Source of the DNA: Faecalicatena_A orotica
GTDB taxonomy: Bacteria; Bacillota; Clostridia; Lachnospirales; Lachnospiraceae
Reading direction: 5' to 3' (one strand)
Assembly (NCBI RefSeq): GCF_040545875.1
Contig: NZ_JBEPMR010000012.1
Length of the DNA: 64,000 nucleotides
Positions within the stretch are counted from its first letter, which is position 1. Every line of letters starts with the position of its first letter. The notes below the pieces were generated by a model. The model did not search any database and was not told the DNA's origin. It saw only the letters and a program-made list of their open reading frames with translations. This document shows, piece after piece, positions 33,126-39,368 of the stretch. The translations under genes were made by a program, and so were the position numbers.

Positions 33126-34082
33126 ATGAAGAAAATGCTTTTTATTTATAATCCGAACGCAGGGACCGGCCTGCTGAAGCCAAAGCTGTCAGAGGTGCTG
33201 GATATTTTCGTAAAGGGCGGCTATGAAGTGACGGTTTATCCCACACAGCGGTATCACGATGCTCTGAGCAAGACGATTTCCTATACGGATGATTATGATA
33301 TTGTCGTATGCAGCGGCGGGGACGGGACTCTGGATGAAGTTGTGACAGGAATGGCCCAAAGGGAGAAACAGGTTCCAATCGGCTACATACCAGCAGGAAC
33401 GACGAATGACTTTGCCAACAGCCTCCATATCTCTAAAGACATGCTGGAAGCGGCTGACACAGCGGCAAATGGAGTCCCTTTTCCGTGTGATGTCGGAATC
33501 TTCAACGACGATTTCTTTGTCTATATTGCAGCTTTTGGCCTGTTTACAGACGTATCCTACGAGACAAAGCAGAGTATGAAAAACGTACTGGGACATCTGG
33601 CTTATGTGCTGGAAGGAACCAAACGTATTTTCAACATCCCATCTTATCATATAAAAGTGACCCATGACGGGGAGACACTTGAGGATGATTTTGTATTCGG
33701 AATGGTGACCAATTCAAGATCGGTAGGAGGCTTCAAAGGAATCATCGGGAAAAATGTCGTATTCGATGACGGAGAATTCGAGGTGACACTGATTAAGACA
33801 CCGAAGAATCCGATCGAGCTCAACGAAATCATCGGATCTCTGGTGATTAAGCAGATTGACTCTGCACATATGTATTCCTTCCGTACAGGCAGCATCAAGT
33901 TTGAATCCGTGGAAGAAATCCCGTGGACGCTGGATGGTGAATTCGGAGGAGAGCATGATGAAGTCGTGATAAAAAACAGAAAGCAGGGGCTTAAGATTAT
34001 GGTAGCTCCAAAGGCAATTGAAAGATTGTCCGTAAAAGGCAGGATTGAAGCTGCAATCCAGGAGTTTCAGGGAGAAGAGTAA
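33126..34082 (+). CDS. diacylglycerol/lipid kinase family protein (DagK/YegS-like)
   Basis: A 318-residue protein of the DAGK catalytic family, which phosphorylates diacylglycerol or related lipids with ATP at the membrane surface. FIYNPNAGTG at the N-terminus, CSGGDGTLDEVVTGM near 62 (nucleotide loop) and PAGTTNDFANSL near 88 are the family motifs. The second domain (about 125-300) has the beta-sandwich with VGGFKGI and WTLDGEFGG. Start at ATG 33126 behind GGAGGAAG. Separated from crh by a terminator, so it is probably its own unit. DgkB-like recycling of diacylglycerol is the most likely role. Confidence 0.9.
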   Translation: MKKMLFIYNPNAGTGLLKPKLSEVLDIFVKGGYEVTVYPTQRYHDALSKTISYTDDYDIVVCSGGDGTLDEVVTGMAQREKQVPIGYIPAGTTNDFANSLHISKDMLEAADTAANGVPFPCDVGIFNDDFFVYIAAFGLFTDVSYETKQSMKNVLGHLAYVLEGTKRIFNIPSYHIKVTHDGETLEDDFVFGMVTNSRSVGGFKGIIGKNVVFDDGEFEVTLIKTPKNPIELNEIIGSLVIKQIDSAHMYSFRTGSIKFESVEEIPWTLDGEFGGEHDEVVIKNRKQGLKIMVAPKAIERLSVKGRIEAAIQEFQGEE

Positions 34083-34200
34083 TATGATTTCACAGAAGTT
34101 ATAATACAAAAAAGGCTGTGGTGAGAGCCGTGTGGGTGTAATCTGCAGCCTTCGTAAAATGTTATCAAAAAAAGTTGTGAAAAAAAGTTGAAAAAAGTAC

Positions 34201-34229
34201 TTGCATTATTAAAAAAGGTATAGTATAAT
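34201..34229 (+). promoter_or_regulatory. tRNA promoter
   Basis: TTGCAT (34201-34206), 17-nt spacer, TATAAT (34224-34229), about 31 nt before the tRNA. A small hairpin TTCGCT...AGCGAA (34234-34252) lies in the leader. Confidence 0.8.
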
Positions 34230-34260
34230 AAAATTCGCTTGTGAGAGCGAAATAAAACAT

Positions 34261-34332
34261 GGCTCCATGGTCAAGCGGTTAAGACGCTAGCCTCTCACGC
34301 TGGAATCAGGGGTTCGATTCCCCTTGGAGTCA
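34261..34332 (+). tRNA. tRNA-Glu (anticodon CTC)
   Basis: A 72-nt cloverleaf. The acceptor stem GGCTCCA (34261-34267) pairs with TGGAGTC (34325-34331; one G-U), with discriminator A34332. The anticodon stem CTAGC/GCTGG (one G-U) encloses the loop CTCTCAC with anticodon CTC for GAG codons. The T arm is AGGGGTTCGATTCCCCT. CCA is not encoded. A single tRNA gene with its own promoter and terminator. Confidence 0.95.
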
Positions 34333-34337
34333 CTACG

Positions 34338-34375
34338 AAAAATTATCCATAGAATATTCTATGGATAATTTTTTT
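34338..34375 (+). terminator. terminator after tRNA-Glu
   Basis: AAAAATTATCCATAGAAT (34338-34355) is followed directly by its exact complement (34356-34373) and more T. The realistic loop is the central AATATT. Confidence 0.85.
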
Positions 34376-34596
34376 GTCTGAATCCTTATATATCAAGGGG
34401 AAGAGGAGAAAGTATCTCTAACATCCCTATTCTGATAATCTTTTATACGTCTTAAAATCTCTCTAAACAGTAATCTTCTTGTTCTAACCCGAAAGACTTG
34501 ATTAAATTTGTCCACTTTCATTATAGTCATGGTAAGACTATTTTTCAATAGTCGCAATGAGACTTTCTTATAATAAAAAGATAAGGGGGGACTCTC

Positions 34597-34803
34597 ATGG
34601 TTTATGAAAATATCCGCAATTTGCGGGAAGACAGTGATAAAACTCAGATTGAATTAGCAGAATACCTCAATATAACGCAAACTACTTATTCAAAGTATGA
34701 ATTAGGGAAAATAAATGTTCCGGTAGAAGTCTTTGCAAAATTAGCAGATTATTATCACGTATCTGTTGATTACTTACTCGGACGAACGAAAAATAAAAAT
34801 TAA
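34597..34803 (+). CDS. small Cro/C1-type (XRE) regulator
   Basis: A 68-residue protein that is almost entirely an HTH domain: TQIELAEYLNITQTTYSKYE is the helix-turn-helix, and VDYLLGRT closes the five-helix bundle. It is preceded by AAGGGGGG, by TATAAT (34569-34574), and by an inverted repeat GACTATT (34536-34542) / AATAGTC (34547-34553) that overlaps the -35 region and is a likely autoregulatory operator. It lies between a tRNA gene and a type I toxin-antitoxin-like locus, a typical accessory position, but no integrase is present. Confidence 0.82.
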   Translation: MVYENIRNLREDSDKTQIELAEYLNITQTTYSKYELGKINVPVEVFAKLADYYHVSVDYLLGRTKNKN

Positions 34804-34875
34804 TATATAGTGTCATCAAGGTTTGATTACACCTGCCCGGACAATGTGAGAAACGCTTAGGCAGTTCGTTTATTG

Positions 34876-34903
34876 TTGACAATTTTGTATACTTTGCTAT
34901 AAT
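34876..34903 (+). promoter_or_regulatory. strong promoter for the predicted antisense RNA
   Basis: TTGACA (34876-34881), 16-nt spacer, TATAAT (34898-34903). No ORF lies downstream on this strand before a terminator at about 35005, which implies a small RNA. Confidence 0.75.
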
Positions 34904-34909
34904 ATACTT

Positions 34910-35005
34910 AACAAGAGAACCGTTGGTCAGCGTACACCTGACCGCCGGAAAATAAGTGTTATAAAGATAGCGCCTTACTTTACCAGAGCAGGGGCGCTAT
35001 TTTTT
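34910..35005 (+). ncRNA. predicted antisense/antitoxin RNA (about 95 nt)
   Basis: The transcript from the 34876 promoter would begin near 34910, form a hairpin GGTCAG (34925-34930) / CTGACC (34938-34943), and end at ATAGCGCC (34967-34974) / GGCGCTAT (34993-35000) followed by T6. Its 3' end overlaps, in antisense, the stop codon and terminator of the small hydrophobic ORF at 34997-35086, the arrangement of type I systems such as txpA/RatA and bsrG/SR4. Both ends are predictions from motifs. Confidence 0.6.
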
Positions 35006-35141
35006 GCGTTTTGTAAGCATTACAACAAGAGTAATAACAGCGCAAAGCATAATCACAAATGTGAATAGTTCATCATATGTAACCATCAGCACCAGCCTCC
35101 TTTCATTCGTCCGGCGGCTGACATAACGCCCCAACGGTTCC
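34916..35141. repeat. inverted repeats at the 5' ends of the two convergent RNAs
   Basis: GAACCGTTGG (34916-34925) with CCGCCGGA (about 34942-34949) on the plus strand recurs on the minus strand as GAACCGTTGG (35140-35131) with CCGCCGGA (about 35118-35111). The predicted antisense RNA and the toxin mRNA therefore start with similar sequence, as if the locus arose from a symmetrical element. Confidence 0.6.
34997..35086 (-). CDS. small hydrophobic type I toxin-like peptide (holin-like toxin)
   Basis: A 29-residue ORF on the minus strand: a short polar head (MVTYDEL), one membrane-spanning segment (about residues 8-23, rich in V, I, L, M) and a basic tail TKRKK. AAAGGAGG lies about 9 nt before its ATG (35086). 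The size, single membrane helix and Lys/Arg-rich end match TxpA/BsrG/Fst-type membrane toxins, often annotated as putative holin-like toxin. It converges on a predicted antisense RNA and shares its bidirectional terminator. A very short reading frame, so the call rests on the ribosome site, composition and gene arrangement. Confidence 0.65.
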   Translation of the reverse strand: MVTYDELFTFVIMLCAVITLVVMLTKRKK

Positions 35142-35189
35142 CTGGGTAAATATGTTATTGTCAAGGTGTCGCTCTGTAGTAGTTATTAT

Positions 35190-35774
35190 TTATTCTTTAT
35201 AATAACTAATTATCATATCCAGAATCCTCTGTGACCGTTCGGAAAGTGTATAGCTCCCTTCATGAAGGCACCAGTCATAAATCAGTCCCCTTGAAACTCC
35301 AAGGATATCCTCTGTAATCGCAGTAGAATCACCGTGAAGGGTTCCTGTCTCTGTTTCTGCTTCAACGGCATGCAGGATGGTCTGATAGAAAAAGCGGTCA
35401 GGGTTCAGGATATACTTTTCATTGCTGGAAAGCTGATGCTTGAAGTATTGGAGCGCTGCCATCGCACCCATATTTTCCATTGAATGGGCCTGCTCCATTA
35501 TGAGGAACCGGATTGCTTCAAGCGGTTCATCGGGGTGTCCCTGGTTCCAGGCTTCTTCAGACTGCTGGTCAAAGAGCCGGTAACCCTCATCCAGAATGTT
35601 ATCCTTGCTCTGAAAATGATGATAGAAAGCACCTACAGATACCTCTGCCTCATTACAGATATCCTGAACTGTTATACTCTCGTATGACTTCTGTGCGAAT
35701 AAAGACAAGGCGCAGGAAAAGATTTTCTGTTTGGTTGCCAGAGCCTGTTTCTGACGGTTTGTCTGTGGTTTCAT
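35190..35774 (-). CDS. TetR/AcrR-family regulator
   Basis: A 194-residue TetR-type repressor. Residues about 10-60 form the HTH (SITVQDICNEAEVSVGAFYHHFQSKDNIL is the conserved part) and the remaining helices the ligand/dimer domain. Start chosen at ATG 35774 with AAGGGGG upstream; the frame runs further back through a GC-rich palindrome and is not likely translated. It is divergent from the flavin enoate-reductase gene at 36059, whose expression it probably controls in response to a small hydrophobic ligand. Confidence 0.88.
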   Translation of the reverse strand: MKPQTNRQKQALATKQKIFSCALSLFAQKSYESITVQDICNEAEVSVGAFYHHFQSKDNILDEGYRLFDQQSEEAWNQGHPDEPLEAIRFLIMEQAHSMENMGAMAALQYFKHQLSSNEKYILNPDRFFYQTILHAVEAETETGTLHGDSTAITEDILGVSRGLIYDWCLHEGSYTLSERSQRILDMIISYYKE

Positions 35775-35805
35775 AATATTCCCCCTTATATACGGCAAAG
35801 CGGAC

Positions 35806-35837
35806 GTTACTGTGAACGCCCCGCAAGGGGGCGGTAA
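35806..35837. repeat. hairpin with GTTAC ends, GTTACTG family member
   Basis: GTTAC (35806-35810) and GTAAC (35833-35837) bracket GCCCC/GGGGC (about 35818-35822 and 35827-35831) around GCAA. TGTGAAC follows the left GTTAC, matching the dispersed repeat core. It lies between the divergent TetR and oxidoreductase genes. Confidence 0.55.
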
Positions 35838-36058
35838 CGGGCGGACCTGCTTTATATACACTAGGATAACATGCAGATTCTGTTTTTGACAATACAGCAA
35901 ATCAGAATTGGACATATTTCACAAAATAAAATTCGCCGAATTGTATTCTGTGTCAATGGATTTTATAGGGGAGAAGTGTTATTATTTTAACAGAACAATA
36001 AACGGATCAAAAATTGCTCGTAAAACGGAGCAATCCAAGAGGATGGAAGGAGATGCCT

Positions 36059-38107
36059 ATGTCTACAAAGTATGAACATTTATTTTCCACGATTAAGGTA
36101 GGAGGTGTTGAACTGCCGAACCGTATCGCCATGATGCCGATGGGAGTTTTCTCACCGCGCCTTATGAATCAGAAGACCGCGGCCTATACGAAAGATGGGG
36201 CGGATTATTACATCGAGCGTGCAAAGGGCGGAACGGGGCTGATTATTTCAGGGGTAGTCCCGATTATCCCGATTCCGGTGCGTACGCCTGTATGTTTCCC
36301 GGATGAATATGTAGAAGAGATGAAGTATCTGATGGACGGAGTCCATAAATATGGTTCTAAGATGTTTGTCCAGCTGACTGCGATGACAGGACGCGCGGCG
36401 CATCTGGAGAGTGAGACTGACTGGAAGATACTTCCCGCACCGGCCCCGATTCAGAATGTATGGGACCCGACAGTGAAGAACCGCGGGATTACGAAGGAAG
36501 AAATCCATAAATATGTAGAAAACTTTGCAGAGGCATCTTACCTTGTAAAGCAGGCCGGGGGCGACGGTGTTGAGATTCATGCCGTCCATGAAGGTTATCT
36601 GCTGGATCAGTTTGCAATCGGGTTCTACAATAAGCGTACCGATGAATATGGCGGATGCCTTGAGAACCGCCTGAGATTCCCGAGGGAGATCGTAGAGGCG
36701 ATCAAAGAGAAGTGTGGAAAAGACTTTCCGGTTTCTATCCGCTACAGCGTAAGAAGCTATGTAAAAGACTTTAACCGCGGTGCACTTCCGTGGGAGGAAT
36801 TCGAGGAAAAGGGCAGGGATCTGGAAGAGGGGATCACTGTTGCGAAGAAGCTTGAAGAATTCGGATATGATATGCTGAACTGTGACAATGGAAGCTATGA
36901 TTCCTGGTTCTGGCCGCATCCCCCGGTATATATGCCTAAAGCATGCAATTTAAAGGATGTCGCAGAGGTTAAGAAGGCCGTGAATATTCCTGTGGTCTGT
37001 GCGGGCCGTTTTGATGACCCGGATCTTGCCGAGGAGGCAATTGCAGAAGGGAAAATGGATATTCTCGGAATGGGACGCCCGCTGCTTGCCGATGCAGAGC
37101 TCGGACATAAGTTCTATGAGGGTAGGCTGGATGATGTCCGTCCGTGTATATCCTGCCATCAGGGCTGTCTGGGACGGATTTTCCAGGGGAAGGATATCAG
37201 CTGTGCAGTGAACCCTGCCTGCGGACGTGAGAAGAGTTATGAATTAAAAACTGCGGATGTCAGGAAAAAAGTCCTTGTCATCGGCGGAGGCTTAGGCGGT
37301 ATGGAAGCAGCAAGAGTCTGTGCACTGCGCGGCCATGACGTGGACCTCTATGAAAAGACAGGGGAACTCGGCGGAGTATTCGTTGCGGCTGCAACGCCTG
37401 ATTTTAAAGATGACGACAAGAACCTGCTGAAATGGTATAAGAAGCAAATGACGGACCTGCCGGTCAACGTACATATGAATGCAGAAGTTACAGAAAAAAT
37501 GACGGCAGGATATGATGAAATCTTTGTGGCGACAGGTGCAGCGGAACGAAGGCTGGATACCCCCGGATTCGATGCAGAGAATGTGACATATGCGATTGAT
37601 ACTCTGAGGAATACAGATATCAAAGGCGACAATGTAATCATTGTCGGCGGGGGCCTGACAGGATGTGAGATTGCCTACCTGCTTGGAAGAGAAGGTAAAA
37701 AAGTCACAATCGTGGAGATGGCGGAGACAATCCTGAACGCGTTCGGTCTGTCAGCGGCTAACTATAATATGCTGATGGAGATTCTAGATTATTATAAAGT
37801 AAAAGTGATTAAAAATGCGGTTGTCGAGAGCTATCAGGATGGTATTGCAACGGTTATCGAAACAGAGAAGAACTACCCGAATGCGGCCAACAGGGCGAAA
37901 CGCATGTTTGCGGTAGGACCTCAGGGACTGAAGGTAAAACATGAGATCCCGGCAGACCATATTGTTGTATCAGTCGGATATATCCCGAACCAGTCCCTCT
38001 ATGAGAAGATCAAAGGGGAGCATGTGCACCTGATCGGTGACGCTCAGCAGCCTACAAATGTGATGGATGCGATCTGGGCGGCTTATGAGACTGCCATGAA
38101 TCTGTAA
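36059..38107 (+). CDS. NADH:flavin oxidoreductase / 2-enoate reductase-type enzyme (FMN, 4Fe-4S, FAD)
   Basis: A 682-residue enzyme of the 2,4-dienoyl-CoA reductase/enoate reductase/BaiCD-BaiH family, reducing an activated C=C bond with NADH. Residues 1-350 are the FMN TIM barrel, including GGDGVEIHAVHEGYLLDQF near 175. The [4Fe-4S] ligands are Cys363, Cys366, Cys370 and Cys382. The FAD domain starts with VLVIGGGLGGMEAARV near 405 and the NADH domain with VIIVGGGLTGCEIAYLLG near 525. Start chosen at ATG 36059, six nt after GGAAGGAG. Regulated from a divergent TetR gene. The substrate (enoate, cinnamate-like acid, bile acid or steroid) cannot be told from sequence; no bile acid genes are adjacent. 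Confidence 0.88.
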   Translation: MSTKYEHLFSTIKVGGVELPNRIAMMPMGVFSPRLMNQKTAAYTKDGADYYIERAKGGTGLIISGVVPIIPIPVRTPVCFPDEYVEEMKYLMDGVHKYGSKMFVQLTAMTGRAAHLESETDWKILPAPAPIQNVWDPTVKNRGITKEEIHKYVENFAEASYLVKQAGGDGVEIHAVHEGYLLDQFAIGFYNKRTDEYGGCLENRLRFPREIVEAIKEKCGKDFPVSIRYSVRSYVKDFNRGALPWEEFEEKGRDLEEGITVAKKLEEFGYDMLNCDNGSYDSWFWPHPPVYMPKACNLKDVAEVKKAVNIPVVCAGRFDDPDLAEEAIAEGKMDILGMGRPLLADAELGHKFYEGRLDDVRPCISCHQGCLGRIFQGKDISCAVNPACGREKSYELKTADVRKKVLVIGGGLGGMEAARVCALRGHDVDLYEKTGELGGVFVAAATPDFKDDDKNLLKWYKKQMTDLPVNVHMNAEVTEKMTAGYDEIFVATGAAERRLDTPGFDAENVTYAIDTLRNTDIKGDNVIIVGGGLTGCEIAYLLGREGKKVTIVEMAETILNAFGLSAANYNMLMEILDYYKVKVIKNAVVESYQDGIATVIETEKNYPNAANRAKRMFAVGPQGLKVKHEIPADHIVVSVGYIPNQSLYEKIKGEHVHLIGDAQQPTNVMDAIWAAYETAMNL

Positions 38108-38133
38108 TCGTAAAAAAGAACAGGAAATCAGGG

Positions 38134-38169
38134 AAAGGGTCTGTACGTGTTTGCTGTACAGACCCTTTT
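38134..38169 (+). terminator. terminator after the enoate reductase gene
   Basis: AAAGGGTCTGTAC (38134-38146) pairs exactly with GTACAGACCCTTT (38156-38168) plus T. Confidence 0.85.
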
Positions 38170-38367
38170 AAACGTGGGAAATATGAATAGTTTTTCATTT
38201 CCTGCCGTATTATGCCAGATTAATTGTAACAATTGCGGATTGTCTTTTTTACGTTAATAAGCTATAATAAGAAAAAGATTTTGTAGCTGTACAGTACAGA
38301 TATAAGATTTTATAACAAACATGCCGGGCGGTGTATATCCGCCGGGTTAGAAGTGGAGGAAGAGAAT

Positions 38368-39234
38368 ATGTTAGTATCAGCAAAGGAAATGCTTCAGAAG
38401 GCAAAGGCTGGCCATTATGCAGTGGGACAGTTTAACATCAACAACCTGGAGTGGACAAAAGCGGTTTTAACAGCTGCTCAGGAATTAAACTCTCCGGTCA
38501 TCTTAGGTGTATCTGAAGGTGCAGGAAAGTATATGACAGGATATAAGACTGTTGTAGGTATGGTGAACGGTATGATGGAAGAGATGAACATCACTGTTCC
38601 TGTAGCGCTTCATCTGGACCACGGCAGCTATGAAGGATGCTTAAAGTGTGTGGAAGCAGGCTTTTCTTCTATCATGTTTGACGGTTCCCACTATCCGATC
38701 GAAGAGAATGTTGCCAAGACAAAAGAGCTTGTAGGTATCGTAAAAGAGCACGGAATGTCACTGGAGGCAGAAGTTGGATCAATCGGCGGTGAGGAAGACG
38801 GCGTAATCGGCAAAGGCGAGTGTGCTGATCCTGCAGAGTGCAAGATGATCGCAGACCTCGGGATTGATTTCCTCGCAGCAGGAATCGGCAATATCCACGG
38901 AAAATATCCTGAGAACTGGGAAGGCTTAAGCTTCGAGACTCTGGATGCAATCCAGAAGCTTACAGGAGACATGCCTTTAGTACTTCACGGTGGTACAGGT
39001 ATTCCGGAAGATATGATCAAAAAGGCAATTGATTTAGGCGTTGCTAAGATCAATGTTAATACTGAATGCCAGTTATCATTTGCAGCTGCTACACGTAAAT
39101 ATATTGAAGCTGGAAAAGATCTGGAAGGAAAAGGCTTTGACCCGCGTAAATTACTGAAACCGGGCGCTGATGCAATCATTGCAACAGTTAAGGAAAAGAT
39201 GGAATTATTCGGATCAGTAGGAAAAGCTGAATAA
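38368..39234 (+). CDS. fba: class II fructose-1,6-bisphosphate aldolase
   Basis: A 288-residue zinc-dependent aldolase that cleaves fructose 1,6-bisphosphate to DHAP and glyceraldehyde 3-phosphate. VALHLDHGSYEGC near 78 contains the catalytic Asp and a zinc His, MFDGSHYPIEEN near 103 the second motif, and VLHGGTGIPEDMIKKAI near 207 a zinc His and phosphate loop; INVNTECQ follows. Start chosen at ATG 38368, behind GGAGGAAG; an in-frame GTG at 38353 overlaps that site. Codon use looks more biased than its neighbours (many TTA/AAA-rich stretches), as in highly expressed genes. A related tagatose- or deoxyfuconate-type aldolase is less likely but possible. Confidence 0.92.
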   Translation: MLVSAKEMLQKAKAGHYAVGQFNINNLEWTKAVLTAAQELNSPVILGVSEGAGKYMTGYKTVVGMVNGMMEEMNITVPVALHLDHGSYEGCLKCVEAGFSSIMFDGSHYPIEENVAKTKELVGIVKEHGMSLEAEVGSIGGEEDGVIGKGECADPAECKMIADLGIDFLAAGIGNIHGKYPENWEGLSFETLDAIQKLTGDMPLVLHGGTGIPEDMIKKAIDLGVAKINVNTECQLSFAAATRKYIEAGKDLEGKGFDPRKLLKPGADAIIATVKEKMELFGSVGKAE

Positions 39235-39252
39235 ATTAATTTTAAATTTTGC

Positions 39253-39281
39253 TTGCCTTTTTTAGACGATTGAGGTATACT
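39253..39281 (+). promoter_or_regulatory. sigma-A promoter upstream of glnN
   Basis: TTGCCT (39253-39258), 17-nt spacer, TATACT (39276-39281), starting 19 nt after the aldolase stop codon. Transcription would begin near 39288, just before the hairpin at 39301. Confidence 0.65.
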
Positions 39282-39300
39282 GACAAACGTAGAAACGAAC

Positions 39301-39337
39301 AAAGGCGTTCCAAGTCAGCTTGGAGTGCCTTTTTTTG
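39301..39337 (+). terminator. terminator/attenuator hairpin in front of glnN
   Basis: AAAGGCGTTCCAAG (39301-39314) pairs with CTTGGAGTGCCTTT (39319-39332; two G-U) around TCAG, followed by T6. It can end aldolase transcripts, but because the 39253 promoter is upstream of it, it would also sit in the glnN leader. Confidence 0.75.
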
Positions 39338-39368
39338 TCTTATGAAAGGCAAAAGAAAGGAAGGAAGT

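Noticed and set aside
36059..38107. Part of a bile acid 7-alpha-dehydroxylation (bai) operon
   Set aside because: The enzyme belongs to the same family as BaiCD/BaiH, but none of baiA, B, E, F, G or I is adjacent and the divergent TetR gene is not part of the known operon.
39288..39337. ANTAR-type double hairpin in the glnN leader
   Set aside because: Only one convincing stem is visible and its apex (TCAG or GTCAGC) does not show the A1/G4 hexaloop pattern expected for ANTAR targets.
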